A stretch of DNA of 64,000 bases from Spirochaetota bacterium (GCA_016214035.1 JACRPF010000016.1:1-64000); one strand, 5' to 3'; shown: positions 32,394 to 40,281, counted from the first letter of the stretch. A program made the numbers and translations. Notes: generated from the sequence alone by a model not told the origin.

Positions 32394-32552
32394 CAGATAT
32401 TCACCATATAAGGATAGGCAGAGAACATAGACAATTCAGACTCCATGAAGCCTATTGCCGGAGTTGGTGAACAAGGGAAACTTAGACGATGGTCAACTAC
32501 CATCCAAAACCGACTTATAGGTATAACAAATTATCGGCTAAAAGGGGAACAA

Positions 32553-32561
32553 ATTATACCA
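32553..32561 (-). promoter_or_regulatory. Possible extended -10 promoter of the giant gene
   Basis: On the minus strand TGGTATAAT forms an extended -10 element (TATAAT at 32558-32553, preceded by TG). The TTGACT at 32574-32569 is only 10 nt away, too close to act as its -35 box. The transcript would carry a leader of about 155 nt to ATG 32393. The decamer AACAAATTAT, which overlaps this element, occurs again 24 bp away (32525-32534 and 32549-32558, plus strand). The rest of 32394-32615 holds no gene. Confidence 0.35.
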
Positions 32562-32615
32562 TACAGATAGTCAATGGAATAATATGGATAAAAGCGAACA
32601 TATTTTGAAACTATG

Positions 32616-32687
32616 AGCCGGCAACAGGACTTGAACCCGCAACCATCTGATTACAAATCAGATGCTCTACCATTGAGCTATGCCGGC
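32616..32687 (-). tRNA. tRNA-Thr (anticodon UGU)
   Basis: The minus strand folds as a complete cloverleaf: acceptor GCCGGCA pairing with TGCCGGC, D-stem GCTC/GAGC, and anticodon stem TCTGA/TCAGA with loop TTTGTAA. The T arm contains GGTTCAAGTCC-type sequence. The anticodon UGU reads ACA/ACG threonine codons. CCA is not encoded. It lies just upstream of the Thr-rich giant gene on the same strand. Confidence 0.95.
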
Positions 32688-32769
32688 GGTACATCAACAA
32701 AACGTCCGACGGTTTACCACGGATAGAATGAAAAGTCAAGCGCTTTTTATCCGGCTCGGCATGATTGTC

Positions 32770-32797
32770 TTGACAATATATACTGTTTTATTATAAT
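32770..32797 (+). promoter_or_regulatory. Consensus sigma-70 promoter of the vor operon
   Basis: TTGACA at 32770-32775 and TATAAT at 32792-32797 are both perfect consensus boxes, with a 16-nt spacer. Transcription would start near 32804 and give a leader of about 95 nt before the GTG of vorB. Confidence 0.75.
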
Positions 32798-32838
32798 TCC
32801 AAAACAAGATAAACTGATTTTGTGACACAATAACCCGT

Positions 32839-32876
32839 CCGCATCGGATTGCGGTGTCCCGCAAATGAGTTTTTTT
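32839..32876 (+). promoter_or_regulatory. Attenuator-like competing hairpins in the vor leader
   Basis: TGCGG at 32850-32854 can pair upstream with CCGCA (32839-32843). It can alternatively pair downstream with CCGCA (32859-32863, stem extendable to TTGCGG/CCGCAA). The downstream hairpin is followed after 5 nt by seven T residues (32870-32876). The two folds exclude each other, as in transcription attenuators. The gap before the T run and the short stems make it a weak terminator; no known riboswitch class is recognised. Confidence 0.3.
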
Positions 32877-32898
32877 CATCCTGAACCGGGAGAACGCT

Positions 32899-33948
32899 GT
32901 GAACGAACGCGTATTGATGAAAGGCAATGAAGCGATGGCGGAATCGGCCGTTATCGCAGGCTGCCGATACTATTTCGGTTACCCGATAACCCCCCAGAAC
33001 GATGTCCCTGAATATATGTCCCGCCGCATGCCCGAAGTGGGCGGTGTGTTCCTCCAGGCGGAAAGCGAAGTTGCCGCGATCAATATGGTGCTCGGCGCTT
33101 CCGCATCCGGCAAGCGTGTCATGACATCATCTTCGTCGCCCGGCATCAGCCTCAAACAGGAAGGTATATCATACCTCGCCGGCTGTAATCTTCCCGCCGT
33201 CGTCGCGAACATCACCCGTGCGGGCCCGGGACTCGGCGACGTGACTGTTGCACAGAGCGATTACTTCCAGGCCACACGCGGCGGCGGACACGGCGATTAC
33301 CGTACTCCAACACTCATGCCCGGCAATGTACAGGAACTTGCCGACATGACTGTCATGGCATTCGACATCGCCGACAAATACCGTACACCGGTGATGATAC
33401 TCGCCGATGCGACTATCGGTCAGATGATGGAACCTATCATTTTGCCACAACCGCCAACAAAGACGTATGATAAGCCTTGGGCGCTTACCGGCGCGAAAGG
33501 CAGAAAAAAGAATGTCATCCGCTCACTATGGCTTTTCCCCGACCTCGGTCTCCCGATGAACAACGAACAGCTGCAGCGCAAATATGCCGAGATTGAAAAA
33601 GAATACCGCATGTATGAAGAATATATGACCGACGATGCAGACTATCTGTTCGTCGCATACGGCACAACCGCGCGAATGGTCAAAGAAGTGATACAGACGC
33701 TCCGCGGCGAAGGCATTAAAGCGGGTCTGTTCCGGCCGAAGATGGGCTGGCCGTATCCTTACACGGAACTCCGTGCATGCGCGAAAAACAAAAAGTTCGC
33801 GCTCACCGTCGAGATGAGCTATGGCCAGATGGTGGACGATGTGCGCATCGGCATCAACGGCGACATACCGGTATATTTCCACGGCAGAGCCGGCGGTGTT
33901 ATCCCGACTACCAAAGAGATCATCGCGGCGATGAAAGGACACATGTAA
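32899..33948 (+). CDS. vorB: 2-oxoacid:ferredoxin oxidoreductase, alpha subunit (VorB-like)
   Basis: This is the pyruvate/2-oxoisovalerate-type ferredoxin oxidoreductase subunit of 349 residues that carries the pyrimidine-binding domain. GYPITPQ at residues 27-33 and QAESEVAAI at about 53-61 match VorB/KorA proteins. It oxidatively decarboxylates 2-oxoacids with CoA, passing electrons to ferredoxin, in the cytoplasm. Start GTG 32899 follows a GGGAG ribosome site. It heads an operon with the beta and gamma subunits immediately downstream. Substrate preference (branched-chain versus 2-oxoglutarate) cannot be settled from sequence inspection; overall length and style favour the 3-methyl-2-oxobutanoate type. 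Confidence 0.88.
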   Translation: MNERVLMKGNEAMAESAVIAGCRYYFGYPITPQNDVPEYMSRRMPEVGGVFLQAESEVAAINMVLGASASGKRVMTSSSSPGISLKQEGISYLAGCNLPAVVANITRAGPGLGDVTVAQSDYFQATRGGGHGDYRTPTLMPGNVQELADMTVMAFDIADKYRTPVMILADATIGQMMEPIILPQPPTKTYDKPWALTGAKGRKKNVIRSLWLFPDLGLPMNNEQLQRKYAEIEKEYRMYEEYMTDDADYLFVAYGTTARMVKEVIQTLRGEGIKAGLFRPKMGWPYPYTELRACAKNKKFALTVEMSYGQMVDDVRIGINGDIPVYFHGRAGGVIPTTKEIIAAMKGHM

Positions 33949-34698
33949 ATGGCTACGATATACCAAAGGCCGAAATCGCTTGAAGACGTACCGTTCCATT
34001 ACTGTCCGGGATGCGGTCACTCAGTGGTGCATAAACTCATCGGCGAATGCATCGATGAGCTTGCAATACTTGAGAAGACCATTCTCGTCGCACCGGTAGG
34101 CTGTGCCGTGAGCGCATACAACTACTTCGCCTGCGATGTTAGCGAAGCGGCGCACGGACGCGCGGCGGCTGTTGCCACCGGCATCAAGCGCGCCAACCCG
34201 GAGAACATCGTCATATCCTATCAGGGAGACGGCGACCTTGCGTCCATCGGCATGGCGGAGACCATACACGCGGCGAACCGCGGCGAAAAGATATGTGTTA
34301 TTTTTATCAACAATAATGTCTATGGAATGACGAGCGGCCAGATGGCGCCCACAACGCTTGAAGGTCAGAAAACGACAACGTCACCGAAAGGACGCAATGC
34401 CGCAGACACCGGCTACCCCATCAACATGTGCGCGCTCATCTCAACCCTTCAGGCGCCCATATACGTTGTGCGGACGAAAGTCACGAGTGCGGCGACAATA
34501 ATGAAAACAAAAAAATACATCAAGCGCGCGTTGGAACTGCAGGTTCAGGGTAAAGGGTATGCGTTCGTAGAGATTCTTTCAAACTGCAACACAAACTGGA
34601 AGATGACACCGCTTGCCGCTAATAAATGGATAGACTCCACGGTTGAGCAGATATTCCCGCTCGGCGTTTTCGTCGACAAATACAAGGAGCAGGCATGA
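33949..34698 (+). CDS. vorA: 2-oxoacid:ferredoxin oxidoreductase, beta (TPP-binding) subunit
   Basis: This 249-residue protein carries the hallmarks of the thiamine-diphosphate subunit: CPGCGH at 19-24, GDGD at 93-96, and NNNVYGMTSGQ at 121-131, which bind the cofactor and Mg2+. It pairs with VorB to form the active site for 2-oxoacid decarboxylation. Its ATG follows the vorB stop with no spacer, so the two are translationally coupled. Family naming (vorA, korB) varies between genomes; the role as the TPP subunit is secure. Confidence 0.9.
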   Translation: MATIYQRPKSLEDVPFHYCPGCGHSVVHKLIGECIDELAILEKTILVAPVGCAVSAYNYFACDVSEAAHGRAAAVATGIKRANPENIVISYQGDGDLASIGMAETIHAANRGEKICVIFINNNVYGMTSGQMAPTTLEGQKTTTSPKGRNAADTGYPINMCALISTLQAPIYVVRTKVTSAATIMKTKKYIKRALELQVQGKGYAFVEILSNCNTNWKMTPLAANKWIDSTVEQIFPLGVFVDKYKEQA

Positions 34699-35225
34699 CC
34701 GAGCGTATTATCATAGCCGGTTTCGGCGGCCAGGGCGTGCTTTTCAGCGGAAAACTCCTCGCTCAGGCCGGTATGATGGCCGGTTTTAATGTAACGGAAA
34801 TTCCCTCGTACGGCGCTGAAATGCGCGGCGGAACGGCAAACGCGGCCATTATCATCTCGGATAAGGAGATTGCCTCGCCCATCATCGAGACCCCGACGAC
34901 ATTCCTCTGCCTGAATGCACCCTCGCTTGAGCGGTTCATCGACAGTTTGGCTCCAGGCGGACTTCTCGTTTTAAACACATCACTGGTTAAAAATAAGCCT
35001 CCGAAAGACGATATTACTATCATAGGTGTAAACGCCAACGATCTGGCCGCGGAAGCGGGTAATCCCGGTGTCGTGAACATGCCGGTCATCGGTGCTTACC
35101 TGAAAGCGCGCGGAGTACTAACGCTCGCGATAGTGGAACGGGCGCTTGATAAAGTGATCTCGGAAAAGCATAAAGACTTGTTAGCGATCAATAAGAAGGC
35201 GCTTACAGCAGGCTTCGGGGCATAA
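34695..35225 (+). CDS. vorC: 2-oxoacid:ferredoxin oxidoreductase, gamma subunit
   Basis: The 176-residue product opens with GFGGQGV at residues 9-15 and contains SYGAEMRGGTANA at about 38-50, both typical of the gamma domain that contacts CoA and completes the complex. The start overlaps the vorA stop by four bases (ATGA). No gene for the small 2[4Fe-4S] delta subunit lies upstream or downstream in this operon. The enzyme must therefore use a ferredoxin encoded elsewhere or be a three-subunit form. Confidence 0.9.
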   Translation: MTERIIIAGFGGQGVLFSGKLLAQAGMMAGFNVTEIPSYGAEMRGGTANAAIIISDKEIASPIIETPTTFLCLNAPSLERFIDSLAPGGLLVLNTSLVKNKPPKDDITIIGVNANDLAAEAGNPGVVNMPVIGAYLKARGVLTLAIVERALDKVISEKHKDLLAINKKALTAGFGA

Positions 35226-35254
35226 CGTAAAGTTCCGGGCCAAGAAGGTTGGCA

Positions 35255-36091
35255 ATGGCTACGGTAGTAAAAGAAAAGGCGACGGAAGCACAGAAAGCGG
35301 AATTCAATGACCGCATCAAGGAATTCCGCGAGCAGGTTGAAGCGATCAGCGAAAAGATCAAGACGCTTGAAAAAGAGATCACCGCTGTCACGGACAAGAC
35401 TGAAGCCGCATATCAGCGGATCAAACTGTCCGAACTGTATATGAACGTGGTGTCCTATCACTGCGGCATGAGCCAGCTTTCACAGCATATGCTCAATTAC
35501 AAGAATGAATCGTATCTGAACGAAGGCAGAAAAATACTTTACAAAGTGCTCATCCTGCTCGAAGAGGCACTCGGCAACCATATCGACGATTCGCTCACCG
35601 AGAACGATGATACGCATGTGAAGCTTGCCGGAAAAATCGACGACAAATGGCGGCTGTCGTTTGCGCGGACCCTCGGTTATAACATCAACCTCCTTGAAGA
35701 CTGCTACGGCGACAATACAAAGTGGAAATGGAGTTTTGTCGAGGTGGAAGGACGCTATGCCATTGCGATGAAAAACTTCATCGACTATAAGAACTACATC
35801 AAGAACCTCGACCCGCGCGTGGAGGGCTTTGCCGAACGCAGCAATATGATGAAACTCGTGAAAAAGCTCCTGCTGGAAGCGGCGGAGTCGTTTCGCAAAA
35901 AATACGAGCTGAAAGAGCATCGTCTTGATGATATGAAATATGCGCTCAACATCCTCGGCGCCATGCGGCGCATTCACATGTATCTCGGTGAAGCTGATGA
36001 AGCGAACGAGCGTAAAAAGGTCTATGACCTCTGGAAGAAAAAAATGGAAGACGACCTGCGCAAAAAAGAGGAGCTAGACTCTCGCCGCTGA
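35255..36091 (+). CDS. Conserved coiled-coil / helical protein of unknown function
   Basis: This 278-residue soluble protein has no signal peptide. Residues about 8-50 form a charged coiled coil (KEFREQVEAISEKIKTLEKE). A helical middle follows with several Trp/Tyr residues, then a strongly charged C-terminal helix ending KKMEDDLRKKEEL. I do not recognise a domain; it looks like a lineage-specific protein. Start ATG 35255 is preceded by AGAAGG at a good distance, which favours it over the TTG at 35249. It lies 29 bp after vorC and is probably in that transcript, but nothing shows a functional link. Confidence 0.75.
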   Translation: MATVVKEKATEAQKAEFNDRIKEFREQVEAISEKIKTLEKEITAVTDKTEAAYQRIKLSELYMNVVSYHCGMSQLSQHMLNYKNESYLNEGRKILYKVLILLEEALGNHIDDSLTENDDTHVKLAGKIDDKWRLSFARTLGYNINLLEDCYGDNTKWKWSFVEVEGRYAIAMKNFIDYKNYIKNLDPRVEGFAERSNMMKLVKKLLLEAAESFRKKYELKEHRLDDMKYALNILGAMRRIHMYLGEADEANERKKVYDLWKKKMEDDLRKKEELDSRR

Positions 36092-36127
36092 GCTGTTCCC
36101 GGCAGGAGTATTTTTCTACTTACCTTA

Positions 36128-36156
36128 TTGCATTTTTATCCCTCTGCATATATAGT
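36128..36156 (+). promoter_or_regulatory. Promoter of pckG
   Basis: TTGCAT (36128-36133), a 17-nt spacer and TATAGT (36151-36156) form a good sigma-70-type promoter about 73 bp before the pckG ATG. The predicted transcription start is near 36163. Confidence 0.55.
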
Positions 36157-36167
36157 GGCTTCTCGAT

Positions 36168-36184
36168 TGCGCTGTTTCAGCGCA
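36168..36184 (+). other. Perfect hairpin at the 5' end of the pckG leader
   Basis: TGCGCTG TTT CAGCGCA forms a 7-bp perfect stem with a 3-nt loop, starting only about 5 nt after the predicted transcription start. No T run follows, so it is not an intrinsic terminator. It could stabilise the messenger or serve as a protein-binding site. Confidence 0.45.
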
Positions 36185-36228
36185 CTTAACTACCACAATA
36201 CGGCTCCACCGCCGTTAAGGAACATCTC

Positions 36229-37986
36229 ATGAACAAGCACGTCGAAGTATGGGTTAACGAGACCGCAAAACTCACCAAACCCGACCGCATCGTGTACATT
36301 GACGGATCTGACGCTGAAAAAGAACGGCTCACCAAAGAAGCCCTTGCGACAAAAGAGATAACCGAACTCGATCAGAAACGCTACCCCGACTGCTATTACC
36401 ACCGCACCGCCATCAACGACGTTGCGCGCGTGGAACACCTGACATTCATCTGCACGATGAACAAACAGGACGCCGGCCCCACGAACAACTGGATGTCGCC
36501 GCCCGACGCATACGCGAAACTCAGCGCCATATTCGACGGCTCGATGAAGGGGCGCACCATGTACGTCATCCCCTACCTCATGGGACCGGCGAATTCAGCG
36601 TTCTCGAAAGTGGGCGTTGAGCTCACCGACAGCATCTACGTGGTGCTCAACATGCGCATCATGACGCGGATGGGAAAGATCGCACTCGACGTACTGGGTG
36701 ATTCAGCAGCTTTCGTCAAGGGCCTCCACTCTAAGGCCGACCTCAACGAGGACCGCCGCTTCATCTGTCATTTCCCGGAAGACAACACCATCTGGAGCGT
36801 GGGCAGCGGATACGGCGGCAACGTGCTCCTCGGTAAAAAATGTTTTTCACTGCGCATCGCGAGCTTCCTCGGCAGAAACGAAGGCTGGATGGCGGAACAT
36901 ATGCTCATCCTCGGCTTGAAAGATAAAAAGACCGGCGAAAAACAGTATATCGCAGCGGCCTTCCCGAGTGCATGCGGTAAAACAAACCTCGCCATGCTCG
37001 TGCCGCCGGCGGCGCTTGCCGACCGCTATGAAGTGACCACCGTCGGTGACGACATCGCCTGGATGCGTATTGACGACAACGGCCAGCTCCGCGCGATAAA
37101 CCCCGAATACGGGTTTTTCGGCGTGGCGCCGGGAACCAATTCGAAAAGTAATCCGAACGCGGTGAAAACGATAAAGAAAGAAACGATATTTACCAATGTC
37201 GTTCACACCGCGGACAACGGCGTATGGTGGGAAGGAAGCGACGATGCCGCTCCCGCAAACGGCACCGACTGGAAAGGCAATCCGTGGACGCCGGCATCAA
37301 AGGAAAAAGGCGCCAATCCGAATTCACGTTTCACCGCGCTTGCGAAAAACTGCCCGTGCATCGACCCGGATTGGGAATCACCGAAGGGCGTACCGATATC
37401 GGCCATCATCTTCGGCGGACGGCGCGCAAAGACCGCTCCGCTCGTTTACGAATCGTTCAACTGGCAGCACGGTGTCTTCGTCGGCGCCACCATGGCGTCC
37501 GAGACCACGGCTGCGGCCGCTGGTCAGGTGGGTGTCATGCGCAATGACCCGATGGCGATGAAACCGTTCTGCGGTTACAACGTCAACGACTATTTCGCCC
37601 ACTGGCTCGCCATGGGCAAGAAGATGAAGAACCCGCCGAAGATATTCAACGTGAACTGGTTCCGCCAGGACGAGAACGGCGCATTCATGTGGCCGGGCTA
37701 CGGCGAAAACCTCCGCGTACTGGCATGGATCGCCGCACGGACCGCGGGAAAGGCCACTGCAAGCGAGACAGCCATCGGCAATCTTCCGGATGCATCGGCC
37801 ATCGATACCACCGGGCTTTCGATACCCGCAGATATGGTGAAAAAACTCCTCTCAATCGACAAGTCGGTATGGGAAACGGAGATCGCGAGCATACGGAAAT
37901 TCTTCGGCGAGATCGATGACGGACGTCTGCCGAAAGAGCTCAAAGATGAGCTTGAAAAACTTGCGGCACGTATTCAAAAGATTTAA
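36229..37986 (+). CDS. pckG: Phosphoenolpyruvate carboxykinase (GTP)
   Basis: The 585-residue enzyme converts oxaloacetate and GTP to PEP, CO2 and GDP, linking the TCA intermediates and gluconeogenesis (or running in reverse for anaplerosis). The P-loop FPSACGKTN at residues 245-253 carries the reactive cysteine of the GTP-dependent class. VGDDIAWM at 272-279 binds metal. Length matches the GTP family (about 590-620) rather than the ATP family (about 530-540). It has its own promoter and leader hairpin. The 3' end overlaps the next gene by about 41 bp in another frame. Confidence 0.95.
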   Translation: MNKHVEVWVNETAKLTKPDRIVYIDGSDAEKERLTKEALATKEITELDQKRYPDCYYHRTAINDVARVEHLTFICTMNKQDAGPTNNWMSPPDAYAKLSAIFDGSMKGRTMYVIPYLMGPANSAFSKVGVELTDSIYVVLNMRIMTRMGKIALDVLGDSAAFVKGLHSKADLNEDRRFICHFPEDNTIWSVGSGYGGNVLLGKKCFSLRIASFLGRNEGWMAEHMLILGLKDKKTGEKQYIAAAFPSACGKTNLAMLVPPAALADRYEVTTVGDDIAWMRIDDNGQLRAINPEYGFFGVAPGTNSKSNPNAVKTIKKETIFTNVVHTADNGVWWEGSDDAAPANGTDWKGNPWTPASKEKGANPNSRFTALAKNCPCIDPDWESPKGVPISAIIFGGRRAKTAPLVYESFNWQHGVFVGATMASETTAAAAGQVGVMRNDPMAMKPFCGYNVNDYFAHWLAMGKKMKNPPKIFNVNWFRQDENGAFMWPGYGENLRVLAWIAARTAGKATASETAIGNLPDASAIDTTGLSIPADMVKKLLSIDKSVWETEIASIRKFFGEIDDGRLPKELKDELEKLAARIQKI

Positions 37987-38353
37987 CGCGCAGAAGACCG
38001 CGCGATTTTCATTCAGCTGCAAACGCTGCGGCCAGTGCTGCCGCGACCGGGGGTTCGTCTACTTTACCAAGGACGACATACGCCGTGCGTCGAAAGTGAT
38101 CGGCATGAAAGAAAAGGAATTTGCCGGCACCTATCTGACACATCGCGGAAATCGTTTCTTCATTAAAGTAGGTGATAACGGCTGCTCGCTCCTCACCGAA
38201 AACGGCTGCAGAATTCAGAACGGCAAACCGGTGCAATGTTCATCGTTCCCCTACTGGGATGAATATATCGGCGTGAACGGAGAACTTGTCAACTTCGACC
38301 GGGAATGTCCGGGTATTACGAAGGTCAACGACGACGAGTCACATCCGAAATAA
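37946..38353 (+). CDS. YkgJ-family cysteine-cluster (CxxCxxCC) protein
   Basis: This 135-residue cytoplasmic protein has a metal-binding cluster C-x2-C-x2-CC at residues 25-32 (CKRCGQCC). Further cysteines follow in the pattern CSLLTENGC and PVQCSSFPYW. This is the UPF0153/YkgJ zinc-or-iron chelate family of unknown biochemical role. Start ATG 37946 is chosen because it has an AAAGAG-like ribosome site and gives the usual N-terminus. It overlaps the end of pckG by 41 bp, suggesting coupled translation. Its 3' end overlaps the convergent hydrolase gene by 29 bp. Confidence 0.8.
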   Translation: MSLKNLRHVFKRFNAQKTARFSFSCKRCGQCCRDRGFVYFTKDDIRRASKVIGMKEKEFAGTYLTHRGNRFFIKVGDNGCSLLTENGCRIQNGKPVQCSSFPYWDEYIGVNGELVNFDRECPGITKVNDDESHPK

Positions 38354-39302
38354 ACGGAATAACGGCGGATAGAAAACGCTCCGGCTGTTCTTCCTGCGGC
38401 ACATGTCCGCAGTTGGAGATTATCACTAATCGCGCACCGGGAATATCCCGTGCAAGCCGTATGCTGTTTGACATCGGCACAAGTCTGTCGTCATCACCGC
38501 TCACCACCAAAACCGGAAGGTGCAACTCTTTCAGTCTGTGTGATATACCCTTCGGCCGCTCTGCTGTGGTAAACCGCCAGAGCGCCACATCCCAGTTCGA
38601 CATCTGCACCGGGCGCGAATAATTACTGATGATATCCGCTGTCACACGATTACTGTCATGCCATGCGGAAACGAGTATGCGCACACCGGTTTCCTGCAGC
38701 GGACGCACGATAAGCGGTCCAATGTGGTCAACCTGGGGGAACTGCGCCAGCGAATGAAGCCACGAAGGAGGACCGCCGCCGTATATCGCCGCATCGACCA
38801 GCACAAGTCCGGTAACCGATTCGCGGTAATCAAACGCGGTGACCACGGCAAGCATGCCGCCGAGAGAATTACCGACAAGGACAGCATTTGAAAAGCCGAA
38901 GAGTTGTATCATATCGCGAACCAGCGCAGCACTCGATGCTATCGAGAACGGGTCGCGATTGGTAATCTCACCGCTCACCGGACGCGCGGTAAGTCCGAAC
39001 GGCGGGTAGTCGAATGCGATAACCGTTCCATAAGCCGAGAGCGGCCGAATGACCTCACGCCAGCTGTATACCGATGCACCGAAACCATGAAGCAGCACCA
39101 TGGCCGGCGCACCGCTTCCGGCAATCCTGTAGTGCACGTTAAGCCCGTTGACGTTGGTAAATCTGCTTTCCGGCCACGCAAGCGCTGCGGCATCTGATAT
39201 CGTATTCCCGAGCGGGCGAACCGGAATAACGAGCGGCACGATGAACACGATGAGAAACAATATCCCTATCGTGCCGAAAATAATCGAAGTTGAACGCTGC
39301 AT
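38325..39302 (-). CDS. Membrane-anchored alpha/beta-hydrolase
   Basis: The 325-residue protein begins with a signal anchor (hydrophobic stretch at about 7-28) and then an alpha/beta-hydrolase fold. The features are an oxyanion HGFG at 72-75, nucleophile elbow GNSLGG with Ser146, an acidic residue in GDDDRLVP, and a catalytic His in NCGHVPQEE near the C-terminus. The domain would therefore sit in the periplasm. The substrate is not predictable. Start ATG 39302 is chosen over 39359 because it falls 11 bp after the upstream stop. It is probably co-transcribed with the TspO-like gene. Confidence 0.82.
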   Translation of the reverse strand: MQRSTSIIFGTIGILFLIVFIVPLVIPVRPLGNTISDAAALAWPESRFTNVNGLNVHYRIAGSGAPAMVLLHGFGASVYSWREVIRPLSAYGTVIAFDYPPFGLTARPVSGEITNRDPFSIASSAALVRDMIQLFGFSNAVLVGNSLGGMLAVVTAFDYRESVTGLVLVDAAIYGGGPPSWLHSLAQFPQVDHIGPLIVRPLQETGVRILVSAWHDSNRVTADIISNYSRPVQMSNWDVALWRFTTAERPKGISHRLKELHLPVLVVSGDDDRLVPMSNSIRLARDIPGARLVIISNCGHVPQEEQPERFLSAVIPFISDVTRRR

Positions 39303-39312
39303 CGCGGATATA

Positions 39313-40095
39313 TCAGGCGGCTGCCGGTTTTTTGAAGAGCGAAAAAACTCCGGCAGCAAGGATCAGCAGTATACCGACACCGCACACAATCACGATTGTG
39401 GTGAATACCGGTGCAACCGTCATGCGTTTTATTATGATACCCGACAATGCCCAGATGACAACCAGTGCGTATGCGATATCGCGCCGTGTAACCAGAACCG
39501 CCGCGGTGATTATCACTGCGGCGGCGATGACTATCACCGTCCACACAACCGGCGATATCCCGAATCCGTCCCACGAGAGCGAGACAAACAATGCCGTCGC
39601 ATTCGCTATGGCGGCAACGGTAATCCAGCCGAGGTAGACGCTGAACGGTATCTGCACGAACCAGCGTTCCATCCTGCTCACCGCGGTTCGTCCGATATCC
39701 AGTCTGACATATATCGTTATCAGCGATGTAAGGATTGCAATCATGAGAATGAGCGAGACGAGCAGAAAATCATAATGCCATGCAATAATCCATGCCGCAT
39801 TGGCGACACACGACAGCGCAAAATACCATCCGGCTTTTTCGATGAACGCATTATCGCCGCCGCCGAATCCCCTGCACTGATACACCGAAAACATGAGCAG
39901 GAGCAGATAAATGACACCCCAAATAGCGAACGTGATGCCCGCCGGTGCGAACAGATTACCGTATGAATCCGAAACCGCGCCGGTAGTGACGCCATTGATC
40001 GGAAGGATATTCGCAAGCGCGTTCACCGTCACCATACCGATGAAGCATGCGACATTCGCGACGATCAAAACCGGATTCGTTTTCTTCTGTTCCAC
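39313..40095 (-). CDS. TspO/MBR-like tryptophan-rich membrane protein (long form)
   Basis: This 260-residue protein has about eight hydrophobic segments. Its N-terminal half (NALANILPINGVTTG, then FAPAGITFAIWGVIYLLL) resembles the tryptophan-rich sensory protein family. It is longer than classical TspO (about 160 residues) and belongs to the long variant found in many bacteria. A role in tetrapyrrole or small-molecule binding is known for TspO itself but not shown for the long form. Start GTG 40095 is preceded by GAGGAG at 7 nt, better supported than the upstream ATG 40149. Confidence 0.65.
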   Translation of the reverse strand: MEQKKTNPVLIVANVACFIGMVTVNALANILPINGVTTGAVSDSYGNLFAPAGITFAIWGVIYLLLLMFSVYQCRGFGGGDNAFIEKAGWYFALSCVANAAWIIAWHYDFLLVSLILMIAILTSLITIYVRLDIGRTAVSRMERWFVQIPFSVYLGWITVAAIANATALFVSLSWDGFGISPVVWTVIVIAAAVIITAAVLVTRRDIAYALVVIWALSGIIIKRMTVAPVFTTIVIVCGVGILLILAAGVFSLFKKPAAA

Positions 40096-40223
40096 AAAAA
40101 CACTCCTCGCATATGCATTCGCGCAAGAAGTGCAGTATATCGCGCTCAATGAAAATGTAAATCGCGCCGTTTTGCATCGTATCCGCGCTTTCGTCCGTCA
40201 CGGCCGAAACCCGAAATCACGTG

Positions 40224-40251
40224 TTGTGTTTTTTTTTGTATTTGTTATAAT
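40224..40251 (+). promoter_or_regulatory. Promoter of tRNA-Lys
   Basis: TTGTGT (40224-40229), 16 nt including a T-rich tract, then TATAAT (40246-40251). It lies 30 bp before the mature 5' end of the tRNA. Confidence 0.5.
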
Positions 40252-40281
40252 GCGGTACGATTTATGAACGAATCAAAACAC

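Noticed and set aside
1-32393. CRISPR array or tandem non-coding repeats
   Set aside because: The recurring ttcgt/attcg words look repetitive by eye, but they are codons (mostly Asn-Thr, Ser-Asn) of the beta-helix coils. There are no constant repeats with unique spacers of fixed length.
32616-32687. tRNA-Thr as an integration site for the giant gene as a genomic island
   Set aside because: I find no integrase, no repeat of the tRNA 3' end within the window and no transposase. The left border lies outside, so it cannot be tested here.
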